64,000 nt of DNA from Myrica gale. Its lineage: Eukaryota > Streptophyta > Magnoliopsida > Fagales > Myricaceae. Positions within the stretch are counted from its first letter, which is position 1; every line of letters begins with the position of its first letter. The stretch lies in the NCBI GenBank assembly GCA_963930655.1, contig OZ005611.1, forward strand, positions 7,199,501-7,263,500, read 5' to 3'. Under the pieces are notes generated by a model. The model was not told the origin of the DNA. It saw nothing but the letters and a program-made list of their open reading frames with translations, and did not search any database. A program made the position numbers and the translations under genes. This document shows, one piece after another, positions 21,991 to 32,910 of this stretch.

Positions 21991-24315
21991 ATGGAAGTAG
22001 TTGAAGACATCGTGATTGTGGGAGCAGGAATAGCTGGCCTTACAACGTCCTTAGCCCTTCACAAGTACGTACCCATCTCTCTCCCTGTGTTTGCTTGTCT
22101 GTCTTTGTACGGAGTCTACGGACAAAGTTATTTTGTATGATTATAAGTACTGATCATGCGGGATGTATTGAAGGTTGAGAATCCGAAGTCTAGTATTGGA
22201 GTCCTCGGATGGCTTGAGGGTCACAGGGTATGCCTTGACATTATGGACGAATGCTTGGAAGGCCTTAGATGCTGTTGGTATTGGCGATTCCCTCCGTCAT
22301 CAACATGAACTCCTTGATGGGTAACTATAATCCACCCTATCTGCAACAACAACGTCGTGAACTAATTAATTAACCTCCCAGAGAAAGAAGAAACAAATAT
22401 GCCCTGATGAGTAGTGGCTTGAGTGCAGGAGTGTGACCGTCTCTACAGTTTCGGGCGCTAAGACTTCAGACATATCCTTTAAGGTCAAAGGAAAACAGTA
22501 AGTAAGGGCGGCACGGACGATTGTATTTATGATCATTGCGTTATTTTGATGTACAAAATGCACTCATGGTACGATGTTATCATGTAATTGGTGTCCCCAA
22601 AGTACTAGAATTAATAGTGGAGATGTTTGGCCTCGCGCCTGAGTGATTGCTGTGGGATGTGCAGAGGAGACCACGAAGTTCGGCGTGTGAAAAGGAATAT
22701 TTTGGTGGAAGCCCTTGCTAAGGAACTTCCAGGTGGCTCCATTAGGTACTCTTCCAAGGTGGTTTGTATAGAGGAATCAGGCTTGTATAAGCTCGTGCAT
22801 CTTGCTGATGGAACTACTTTTAAAACAAAGGTAAATTCATTTCATTTTCTTTAAGGGCAAAAGGAGCCACCCCCTGCTATATATACTGTTTGATGTGCGA
22901 CGAACATGTACAATTAATTACCTATAAACAACAATAGAAAGGAATTGCGAATGAAACCCCAATTCATAGTTGGGGGAGAAAACCCGAGTGGACTTTTTTT
23001 TATGATGGGACTATTACCCAGAAAAACATATAATTTATCTTTGATGGGGATACTGAGTTAATATCGACATATATCAATATGTTCTTCATTCCAATTGCTT
23101 AGGGTCTCACTGGAATACCAATTTGTGAATTTAAATTAGGTGTTGCTTGGATGTGATGGAGTGAACTCAGTGGTGGCAAAGTGGCTGGGCTTGAAGAAAC
23201 CGGCTTCGACAGGGAGATTTTCCATTAGAGGCTGCGTAGATTTCAAGCACATGAGTCACGGTTTTGCGCCCAAGTCCATGCAGTTCTTTGGGAATGGTGT
23301 TCGATTTGGTTTTGTTCCATGTGATGATAACGATGTTTATTGGTTTTTCACTTGGACTCCCTCCAGCGAAGGTGAGATCTTAATCTCAGCTCAGAGCTTG
23401 GTTGATTTTTCTTTTTCACTATTTGGACCAGTCACAAGTACGGAGAGAGAGAGCCGAAAGTTATCTCGAACATTAGTTTGGATAGATAATTTATTTTTCC
23501 CACAAACAGCCTCTATAGATTTGAGGGTTCCGCTTTCAACATTCTCTATTTCTGGTCCATGTGTGCGTTCTATCAATGCCAGTGATGTTGCTTAAGGGGG
23601 CTTGGGTGCTTTGAACTCGGGACATTAATGAACTGCTCTAATGCCTATTGTGTGCGTTCTATCAATGCCAGTGATCTTCTCACTGTAATGCCTATTGTTT
23701 ACTAGCCAAAACATGGGAGGCTGTTAAAATTGTCGTTCATTGTCTTTCATTACAGAGAAAGAAACAGAAGATAGTGCAGCTGAAGTGAAGCAGTTTGTGC
23801 TAAGCAAGCTAGGAAAAATGCCTGATCAGGTAAGGGCTGTCGTCGAAAACAGCGAGCTGGATAGTTTTGTCCCATATCTAATAAGGTACAGACATCCATG
23901 GGAACTTCTTTGGGGAAATATAAGCAAAGGAAACGTCTGTGTAGTTGGAGATGCGCTCCACCCCATGACCCCAGACATTGGCCAGGGTGGTTGTGCTGCC
24001 CTAGAAGACGCTATCGTTTTGGCAAGGTGTCTTTCTGAGGCGTTATTAATGGAAAGAACAAGTAGGAAAACAAAAGAAAAAGCTGAAAGAGACAAGGATG
24101 AACATAAGAGGATTGAAATGGGTTTAAAGAAGTATGCCAGAGAGAGGAAATGGAGAAGCATCGAGCTCATTAGTACAGCTTACATCGTCGGTTTTATCCA
24201 GCAGAGTGACGACAAAGTGATGACCTTCTTAAGGGATAAAGTTTTTGCTTCATTCCTGACTTCGATACTGCTGAAGAAGGCTCGTTTCGACTGTGGGAAG
24301 CTTACCCTTTCTTGA
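21991..24315 (+). CDS. FAD-dependent monooxygenase, copy A (monooxygenase 2/MO1-like)
   Basis: It is a plant single-component flavin monooxygenase of the salicylate-hydroxylase-like (PHBH) fold; the substrate is unknown. Six exons: 21991-22064, 22174-22320, 22429-22497, 22665-22830, 23140-23371, 23756-24315. The 1248 nt encode 415 residues. Residues 6-25 hold the Rossmann dinucleotide motif ([11 protein letters not shown]). GCDGVNS lies at about 156-162. [20 protein letters not shown] (about 294-313) is the second FAD/ribityl-binding motif. The C-terminus [13 protein letters not shown] matches the array's other copies. It looks fully intact. Intron 5 (23372-23755) contains a local duplication of about 27 bp (TGTGCGTTCTATCAATGCC at 23561 and 23651). 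The start is the first ATG ahead of the flavin motif. Confidence 0.93.
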
Positions 24316-25416
24316 ATTCCTCTAAGATCAATCTTTATGTTGTTACCACTCGCGAAGCAAGCTGTTTCACTTTACGAGAATTTTTCATATTTTGTCCATT
24401 TTTTGCACCCGATCGCTGCCGCATCTCCTCCGTCGAAGAACACTGCTGCAAGCAATGTATGGCGTTCGCTTGTGGTTTGGGCCTGTGGGCCTGGGGTAGG
24501 TGCTAAGATCTTTGGATCCGAATTAGGTTTTTTTTGGATCTTTGAAGTTTGAACCCTAGTGTGTTGTGTGGGCCATTGGCCCATTTTAACGTTTGTTTTT
24601 AAAATTTTGTATATGTTAAAAAAAAGGATAGTATTAAAATTGGTGAATAAGTAATAGAAATAAAAAATAAATTTTGAAGTAAATTTAATAAAATAAAATT
24701 TTATTGTAAAACAAACACTTAAAATTTATTTTGTCCCTTTTCTTTTTATTTCCGCAGTCTTTTGCTATCAGATTTTCCGCCTTCGCTCTTCCGCCATTTA
24801 TACGCAGCCCAATACCATCCTCTGCTCCATTGCCTTCGTTTGCACGCTGGCCATTCTCCCTTCTTGTGAGACTCATGCATCTCCTTGGCTGTGCGTTGTT
24901 CCCACACGATACACGCCCTCCTGCAGCAGACCTGACTTTTGTAGCTCTCTTAAATCTTTCTTGTAATGGAAAGAACGATGGATCCTCTTGCCCAGATTTT
25001 TCATGTTCCCTAAATATCTAATATAAGTGGACCCCCTTGATTTGTCTCTTTGGCCCTGTTCTTCAATGATGCGTGGGTGCTGTCCAGACTTCGTGTCAAA
25101 CTTTGGTTGGGAAGCCAACGCCCAATTCTGCCATTCATCAGATTTACGCATTGGCTGTCCTCATTAGCTTCTCATTTTCGTCAGCATCATCGTCATCAGT
25201 TATCAATTGCTATGATTGTCTTCTCATCCTCCCGTTGGCCACTACTACCAACTCTTTATGGGACTTATCTCTTTGCGATTGTGATCGGACAATAACTCAT
25301 TTCCAAAAAAAAAAAAACACTGCTATTTATATTTTGAAAATTCGGAACCTATCACACCTAAATTACAAATTCACGTATCCTCTTTCCCTAAGGAAAAGAT
25401 ACAGACCCAACATACC
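24316..25416. other. Spacer between monooxygenase copies A and B
   Basis: It is non-coding, with an AT-rich stretch at about 24598-24735. No gene or defined element was recognised. The short open frames here have no recognisable protein features. Confidence 0.5.
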
Positions 25417-25660
25417 ATGGAAGTGGCGGAAGATATCGTGATCGTGGGAGCTGGAATTGCTGGCCTTACAACATCCTTAGGACTCCATAGGTACCCTTCT
25501 TTCTCTTTATCCGGAAGTATTACACGTCTATGGACGTGAAAGATCATTTGTAGACTCTAAACGACAAATGCATTTTGCAGGCTGGGCATTCGAAGTTTAG
25601 TGTTGGAATCGTCGGGTAGCTTGAGGATCACAGGATTTGCCTTCACAACATGGACAAACG

Positions 25661-26021
25661 TGTTGGAAAAAGCGTCATGAATATTTAAAGAAAGGAACAC
25701 TAGATTTACGTGGTTCGGCCCCAATCTGGCATACGTCCACTCAGAGCAATTTTATTAAGAAAGCCTAAGAAAATTATTCTACCCGCCCCAATACAATAGT
25801 CAAACCACCCTCTTTCTCTTTCTCTCTCTGCCCAATGCACACGCTCTCACGTGCTCACGTATCTTTTCTCCTATAACATAAGCCTCTTATTTATAGGGAA
25901 AAATACAAAGAGAAAACCCTAAGAGAATCCTAGATAAACTAGAAGTAGAGAGCAAGTAGACTTCTACTATAAGTCTACTTCTATTCCAAGTCTATCTCTC
26001 TTATGGGTATGGACTCCAACA
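25661..26021. mobile_element. Solo-LTR-like insert (LTR/TRIM fossil) in exon 2 of copy B
   Basis: The 361-bp insert begins TGTTGGAAAAAGCG and ends ATGGACTCCAACA, so it has TG...CA ends with the inverted TGTTGGA/TCCAACA typical of LTRs. It is flanked by 5-bp duplications AAACG (25656-25660) and AAATG (26022-26026), differing by one transition. It contains TTTACGTGGTTCGGC, a motif I associate with plant LTR/TRIM terminal repeats. No internal region is present, so it is a solo LTR fossil. Its age cannot be dated from one LTR; the imperfect duplication suggests it is not very recent. Confidence 0.8.
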
Positions 26022-26693
26022 AAATGCTTGGAAGGCCTTAGATGCTGGTGGCCTGGGTGACTCTCCGTCAACATCATCAGCGGCTACGGGGGTAAGCAAG
26101 CAGGACTCACTCTCTTCATTGCCTCCACCTTGCACGTCATACGAAGTAACGAAGCTTTCGGCATTAACTTACATTCATAAATGCATAGCTTGTAAAATTT
26201 CGATACCCCTACAGTGGTTTATTTTAACACTTCATTAATCCTTCATCCTATGATTAATTGGTGGTACTGGTCTGATGGTTGATTGCGGCCTATATCACTA
26301 AGACCGTATGAGAAGTAGTAAACACTTATAATCAACCGTTTGCCAAACGTTTTACTAGTGTTCGGATAAACTTCGATGCCTGAGGCAGCGGCAAAAGTTC
26401 TTCTGCTACAAGAACATTCATGGACAGCTTCATGGGTAAAAAAGTTCGATGAAATAATTATAGAAAAGAAAACAGAAATTTCTCCAAACGTGCTTATCGA
26501 CGCGACTTCAGATCAAAAGTAAATAGTTAAGAATTTCCGAAGGAATTATAAGAATAATATTGGGGCAACAGCCAGAATATTTTCAATTTTTTTTTCTCTG
26601 TCGTCTACGTTGAAATAAGAAAAGCCATTTTCTCCGACGCAAAAACGGACCAACCGCTCAAACACGGAAAACGGCTATATAATGTTTGGTATG

Positions 26694-26878
26694 AAATTTT
26701 TTCCCGAAATATGTTTTATAATTATTTTTTCATCTCTACTAATAATTTTTTATAAATTCAAATAACTTTTAACAAATTTTAACAATTTTTAATAAAATTT
26801 TTCAACAATTCCAAGAATATCTACGCTTCCATAACCTTAGGCGAAACATGTTTTTAAAAAATGTTTTTCAAACCAGAC
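26694..26878. mobile_element. AT-rich MITE-like element
   Basis: The left end GTTTGGTATGAAA and the inverted right end GTCTGGTTTGAAA match at 11 of 13 positions. The interior is AT-rich and non-coding (185 bp). It sits in the gutted region of pseudogene B where exons 3-5 should be. Confidence 0.5.
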
Positions 26879-26929
26879 GGAAGATAGCCTAAACGTTATG
26901 GGGTGTAAACCAAAATCATCTCAGAAGTA

Positions 26930-27125
26930 CTTAGTGCGTTTGCTAATAATATTTTACAAAATATTTCATCAACTCATAATAAAATGCTACAATATAATCT
27001 CTCTCTCATCAAATCATAATTTTTTACTACAAAAAATATCAAAAATTAACTCTCTTCACTTTTTCACTAAACCCAATACCAACACTAAACCTAATAACAA
27101 AAATTTTTAAACACAAATGTAACCT
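26930..27125. repeat. AT-rich MITE-like repeat, copy 2
   Basis: It is related to 7080-7265 by the ordered words ACAATATAAT, TCTCTC, ATTTTTTACTA and CTTTTTCACTAAA. It lies in the degraded part of pseudogene B. Confidence 0.5.
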
Positions 27126-27184
27126 CCATGGTCATCTCAACTCTGCAGATTTGGTTTGAAAGAAATTCAGCGTTGTTATGATAA

Positions 27185-27188
<4 letters not shown>

Positions 27189-27224
<36 letters not shown>
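27189..27224. repeat. (AT)n microsatellite
   Basis: A perfect TA dinucleotide run of about 18 units. No gene overlaps it. Confidence 0.9.
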
Positions 27225-27227
<3 letters not shown>

Positions 27228-27865
27228 CTGACATAGGAAAGCACAACTTCCCAAACGGATATAATAAATACAAAAAGATGATGCATATGGAGCATGTCGT
27301 TTGGGAACTGTGTTTTCTAATATGGTCGCTAATGCACGATTTGAGTATCGAAATTTCGAGCAAACTAAACGCACTTCAAAATTTTCAATATCTATATACA
27401 TACTCTAAAAGTTTCATAAATTTCAATAAATCTTAACATTTAAAAAATTTCTAAAATTTTAAAAATATTCTCCGAGCAAACAAACGCAAATGTTTTCAAT
27501 TTGGGATATTTGTGTCATTGTTTCAATTTAATTCTTCTATATACATATCTTGCAGAGGAAGGGATAGAAGATAACCCGGCGAAAATGAAGCAATTTGTGT
27601 TGAGCAAGCTAGAAAAGATTCCTGAAGAAGTTAGGTCTGTCCTTGAAAACACTGAACTGGATGACATTATATCATCCCCTTAAGGTATAGATACCCCTGG
27701 GAGCTTCTTTGGGGAAATATCAGCAAAGGAAATGTATGCATAGCCGGTGATGCCCTGCATCCCATGACACCAGACATCGGTCAAGGTGGTTGTTCTGCCT
27801 TGGAAGATGGCGTTGTTCTGGGCCTTCTGGCCAGGTGTCTTGCTGAGGCCCTACTGAAAGAACCA

Positions 27866-29464
27866 CAGGCGGAGGGAGGGGGGGCGAACCGGGGCCATTG
27901 CCCCGGTTGGCTCCCCCCAAATTTTTTTGGTACATGTATATTTTTTTTATTTTTTATTTATTTTTATTAGGTTTGCCCCCCTTGGCCAAATAAAAATTAT
28001 GCTTGCCCCCCTTGCTTGCCTAGATTAATCAGCCCACCCCCCTTAAAACCCAAGCAGCCCAATACCTCAAAATCAAATTAAAAGAATAAACAGAGAGATA
28101 TTTATTTATGTCAAAACTTGAAATCCTACATTAACTTGTCGACGTTGTCGTGAATTTTGCGACGAATATTTCATATACTTCTCCTGAGTCCTGATAATCT
28201 TTGTGTGTTGTAATCATTGAAATAAATGCTTTCACTATTCTTGTACTGCTTTTTTTTGTTCTTTTGCCTTTTATGTTGGACTTGGTTGATAATTTGGATA
28301 TCGCAAATACTGAGAAAGAGGGTGGTGTGCTCTTGTTGGATAAGTGATAATTCAATTATTCAAGTGTGCTGCATGTCCATCTTTACTTACTAGAGAATCA
28401 TTGGTTATATAATTTTATTGTCACTATCATCATCTAATTTTACATGTCTGACTTCTCCCCAATTTATGAAAATCCAAAGTTGAAGTAAGACTCATTTTCA
28501 TCTATCTTTTGTTTGTTTAGGTTTGATTTTTCATAGCCCATGAGATTAACTTGTTTTTAATTGTCTTTCTCTAAAGGTGGAACTTCTTTTCCATTGTAAT
28601 TTGTGACGTTTGGATCAAGTTATAAATCTATTTCTTCAAAATTTTAGCCATTAATTTAGCTAGGTAATGGGCACTTTGAACTACAATTTTTTTGTTTTCT
28701 CATTTTGTAAGGGGAGTAGAATAGTTATTTGGATGTTAAAATTGAACTTTTTGTCCAAATTTTTTTTCTATTATCATTTACCAAGTATGTATTTCCTCCT
28801 TGCAATTTCAGGTTATTTTATTGTTGATAGAGATTCCACTCTTGAGAAGCTTGTGTTCAATAGTACTGTCACACTAAAAAAAACTATAGTAAGGGTGAGA
28901 AGTATTTTTATGCCATTGGAACCTGGATTATTTTTGAACTTTGAATAATTTGGCTTACTTTTCCAATATGCTTCGTTTTGCTATTGTTTCTTTCAAGAAT
29001 AATAGAAATACAGTAATTGTTTATTTTTCTCATTTATGTGTTATGTTTTCTTTTTACATATCCCAACAAATTCAGCAGGACTTATTGAGCATAGGGCACA
29101 TCCTTTCTAGCAACAAAAATAAGTACTTCATTTATGGAAGTAAAAAGTTATATTGCTGAAAATATTTTATTTCATTTATGTGTTTTGTTTTACAAAGAAT
29201 ATATATATATAAATACTTTTGTTTGTGTGATTAGTTGATGCTCTATTGGTGTCTTGAACAACAAGAATTTAATCTTTAATGTCACCTCTCAGTATCAGCA
29301 AATAGTACGGTACGTGTATTTCAATATTTTTAGTGTTTTTAGTCCTTAATTTTTTTATTTATACTCTTAAGACTTTTTTTGCATTAAGTAATAAAAAAAT
29401 TTTTTTTGTCATTTTTCCTTAAAAAGTTTGCCCCCCATTAATTGGGTTTCTGGCTCCGCCACTG
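27866..29464. mobile_element. hAT-like DNA transposon (1.6 kb) splitting exon 6 of copy B
   Basis: It is flanked by GAAAGAACCA on both sides (27856-27865 and 29465-29474), an 8-10-bp target duplication. The left end is CAGGCGGAGGGAGGGGGG and the inverted right end is CAGTGGCGGAGCCAGAAA; both are followed by G-rich then GC(A/G)AAC. Subterminal TTGCCCCCC words recur at 27965-28010 and near 29430. These ends are of a type I associate with plant hAT elements, although the duplication length would also allow a MULE. No transposase was recognised, so it is probably non-autonomous. Confidence 0.78.
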
Positions 29465-29987
29465 GAAAGAACCAAGTGGGGGAACAAGAGAAAAAGCTGA
29501 AATATCAGAAAGAGACGAGTGTGAGAGGATTGAGATGGGGTTGAAGAAGTATGCCAGAGAGAGAAAATGGAGAAGCATCGAGCTGATTACGACGTCGAAT
29601 ATGGTCGGTTATGTCCAGTAGGGTAATGGAAAAGTTATCAAGTTCTTAAGGGATAATGTATTTGCTGCATGCCTAGTTGGGTTGCTATTGAAGAAGGCTG
29701 ACTTCGATTGTGGGAAGCTTAATTAGCATCTCTTACTATTTGATGCCGCCATGAACGTGTGCTTTGGGTGATTTCTAGTTGTTTTAAAACCTCATAAAGC
29801 AGCAAAATTTCTTGTTCCTTGGGAGAAATGAATGATTTCTAAAGTTGTAGCTCATGCGTTTAAAGGCAGCGTAATACAAGTGTACAAGTCATAAAAGATT
29901 TCTTGATGAGATTCACCTTAAAGAAAGCCGCCAGAACAGTTGTTTGGGGGATGCCTCATTGTTATGAGAAAAAAACAGAAGGGGTAT

Positions 29988-30633
29988 TTTTTTCTAGAGC
30001 ACGGTCCAAAAAAGGACCCGAAATACAACAGACTAGGTCGAAAACAACCGACGGGATCCTGAAAATGATCAGATAAAGTCATTACATGCTCCATGCGAGG
30101 CAGAGGGAGCGGTGACCGGACTTAATAGACAAAGCTACTAGGACCTATGCTAGCCAGTAGATACATCACCACAACCTGGTACAACAAGCCCCAACAAAGG
30201 CGGAAAAGATCCACAGCGAATTGGAAAAGCTCTCGAGGAGCCAGATACAACAGAGAACAAACAACAAACAACAGCCAAGCATGGCCAACACAACCAACAA
30301 CAAAAAAGAAAGAAAGAAAACCACCAAGCGGAAGAAGCAAAACACACAGGCGAGCGGAGGGTGCAAGCACTGGACCTCACGCGCGACGCGTGAGACGCCA
30401 AGAGCCGCCCCTTGGGTGCCGGACTGGAGCGTCCAAGTGCGCCTGGAGGAGTAAAAGACATTTGGCTAGACTGTGTTCACCAGAGAAGAACAGGAACACC
30501 AGGATCTAACCTTCAAGCTTCCGAGCAAAAAGAGACAGATAGGGAGGGGAAGGAGAAAAAAGACCAGAGAAGAAAGAGGGGAGGAAAGAGAGAAGAGAGA
30601 GGGGATAGGTTCGAGAGAGAGGAGGGGGGACAT
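29988..30633 (-). mobile_element. RT-less retroposon (about 650 bp)
   Basis: It is flanked by AAGGGGTAT (29979-29987 and 30634-30642). A T-run at its left end means poly(A) on the minus strand. On that strand it starts CT-rich (the inverse of the GA-rich 30540-30625) and continues as moderately GC-rich, non-protein-like sequence. I see no reverse transcriptase or gag-like homology. It is best read as a UTR-only derivative of a LINE-type element. Confidence 0.65.
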
Positions 30634-31059
30634 AAGGGGTATGCCTTATTGCTGTTTACGTCTGTCGTTTTCGGCCCACTTGATCAACTAAACTTCAAAT
30701 GCATGTCGTCCTACAAAGGGATCATAGCAAATATTTAGCAATATTTCTTCCTTCATTTACAAGTGGAAGTTTGGGGAGAATTGATGCCCATCGTCGGTAT
30801 TGGAATTAACAAAAACCACTGAACTCATTATTTTCTAGCACGTACCTTAAAATTTCTTAAGAAATCGTAATTAGCACGAAATTTGTTTTTCTCCTGCCCT
30901 CATGCTGAAGTATAAACGAAAAGTCTAGCCAAATGTTTACTTTGATTCTAGTTTGTCTGGTTTCTTTGATTCTGGGTTGTATTCCTGTCTCTATTTGAGC
31001 TTGTGACTCAGACTCTTTTTATGATATCGTTTTGAGCTTTTTGATGAGTTTATTTTATA

Positions 31060-32910
31060 TTTTTCAAAGCAAACTTTCATTCAAACAGAAAACCAATACA
31101 AATTATAGAAAACCAATACAAATTATAGAAGGGTTAATGATAATTTTCGTCCCTAGGATTTGACCACTTTACAAAATTCGTCCTTAGGTTTTCTTATTTA
31201 TTACAGGTAGTCTTTGAGTTTCATGATATTGTCAAAATGGTTATTCCATCCATTTCTGTTACTAAATTGTCCAGTCAACTAACGACCCTACACATCATTA
31301 CCAATCAGAAAGTCACATGTGTACAATTTTTTTTAAAACAATCTCACGTCACTTTTATTGCGTCACATCAGAAAAAAACAAAAATTAAGTGTTTTTCGTC
31401 AAACTTTTTTCTTTTTAAAAAGGTCTCTCTGGAAGGAGTGACCAGGAGCCACCAGCCTCCCTTTGCGAGTGGCTCCCGACCACCCCTTCTTCAGGGGAGG
31501 CCGGTGGCTCAGCGAGCCACCCCTCGCGAGCTGGGCTCCCCCTATTGCGTGGAGGCCGGTGGCTCAATGAGCCACCCCTCTCAGTAGGAGCCCAGATCTG
31601 GGCTCCCCACTTTGCGGGGTGACTCCCGGCTACCCCTTCTCATGGGGAGGCCGGTGGCTCAGTGAGCCACCCCTTGCGTATGGGCTCCCCCATTTACGGT
31701 GTGGCCAGGACCTACCATTTCTTCAGGGAGGCCGGTGGCTCCGGGTCACCCCTTCTCCAGGGAGGCCGGTGGCTACCGGCCACCCCTTCCAAGGGGCTGA
31801 GGGGTGGCTCGCACCTTCCTCGTTTGTACATTTTTTAAAAAAAGTTTGACGAAAAACACTTAATTTTTATTTTTTTTGATGTGACACAATAAAAGTGATG
31901 TGACATTTAAAAAAATGTACACATGTCACTTTCTGATTGGTAATAACGTGTAGGATCGTTAGTTGACTGGACAATTCACTAACGAAAATTGACGGAATGA
32001 CCATTTTGACAATATCATGAAACCAAAGGATTACCTATGATAAATGAGAAAACCTAAGGACAAATTTTGTAAAGTGGTCAAAATACAGGGACGAAAATAG
32101 TCAATAACCCATTATAGAAAGCAAAGACTACAACCTCAAAACATCGGAGTGACCCCAAACCAACATAACCAACACAGGCCGGCAAGGCAGATCGACACTT
32201 GGCCTACAATAAGAGGAACAAATCCAAGGGACAAAGCCAGGATAGATACAAGGGCATAAAGCAATAACAGATACACAAAGCCGCATATAGCGACGGCGCC
32301 TGTCACAGGAGAAGAGAAGTATAAAACCTCGTAGCTTATTCCCACGAATAGCAAGATGGAGGAGCCTGGGTGAAAGGAGCACGAGAGGCTCGGACAAAAA
32401 GTGGAAAAGACATGTAAAGTCGTTAATTTGCAAAGAGCGTGATATTCACGCCTTCCCATAGGAACATGTGTCCCGTCATGCCCTGACAACTAAATAGTCA
32501 TGCCCTGACAACTAGATAGCTGAACGCTCGAATCTCCAAGGATCTGGAGTCACTAAAATGAACTCCCTTGTGTGTGCCTTCAACCAGCCCACAAAAAGTG
32601 ACGACCTTTTCAAGATCCTCCAATGGGAGTTGAAACACCAAAAATCGGAATCAACGGAAGAGACTGTACAAATTAGTCGATGAAACACAAGCCAATGAGA
32701 GGGGAGGCGAAGAGAGAAGTTGAAGCTCCTCCCGTCGACCTAGGAAGCACACTGTGAAAGGGGGTAAGACGCTAAGGAATGAAGATTCTAGAGAGAAGAG
32801 CACTGCTTCTCTGTCTAGAAAGAACGTTAACTACACGAGTGTCGCTCTCAACCAGAACAGAGTCTTACAATCACAAAGAACCACTAACAAAACAAGAACA
32901 ACACCAAAAA
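31060..32910 (-). mobile_element. Retroposon relic, interrupted by a Mutator-like element
   Basis: The left edge TATTTTTCAAAGCAAACTTTC followed by ATTCAAACAG and ACCAATACAAATTATAG (this last word in tandem) looks like the inverted 3' end of a LINE-like transcript. The sequence resumes across the MULE at 32111 (AGCAAAGACTACAACCTC) and continues to about 32910. No RT or other protein was recognised. The outer boundaries are approximate. Confidence 0.5.
31131..32110. mobile_element. Mutator-like element with ~300-bp TIRs and GC-rich core
   Basis: It is flanked by a perfect 9-bp duplication ATTATAGAA (31122-31130 and 32111-32119), the hallmark length for MULEs. The termini begin GGGTTAATGATAATTTTCGT and, inverted, GGGTTATTGACTATTTTCGT, and the inverted match extends about 300 bp with scattered mismatches. 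The central ~400 bp (about 31430-31830) is GC-rich with five AGGCCGGTGGCT units (about 31498, 31552, 31648, 31729, 31762). No transposase was seen. It is nested inside a retroposon relic. Confidence 0.93.

Larger units (their letters stand above)
25417..29726 (+). pseudogene. FAD monooxygenase copy B, disrupted by two insertions and deletion
   Basis: Exon 1 (25417-25490) is intact and encodes the flavin motif ([19 protein letters not shown]). Exon 2 starts at about 25581 and is interrupted by a 361-bp LTR-like insert; its remainder resumes at 26022 but has lost bases and the frame before the donor. Nothing matching exons 3-5 is found between 26100 and 27540. Exon 6 runs 27556-27865 and 29475-29726, split by a 1.6-kb transposon. 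The first piece has a frameshift next to SSPL-RYR, giving TAA near 27680, and there is a premature TAG near 29619 in the last part (after GYVQ). The final CGKLN plus stop is preserved. It is a clear pseudogene sister of copies A and C. Confidence 0.92.

Noticed and set aside
26040-27540. Remnants of exons 3-5 of monooxygenase copy B
   Set aside because: No stretch matching the exon 3, 4 or 5 signatures (VKGK, GDHEVR, GCDGVNS) was found; the region is MITE-like and AT-rich, so the exons are taken as deleted.
30150-30738. Overlapping frames of 66-120 codons on both strands
   Set aside because: They lie within a retroposon insert, are mutually overlapping and show no recognisable domain.
31237-31849. 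Open frames of about 75-115 codons in the GC-rich MULE core
   Set aside because: They arise from GC-rich repeats lacking stops, are not conserved between units and span transposon arms.
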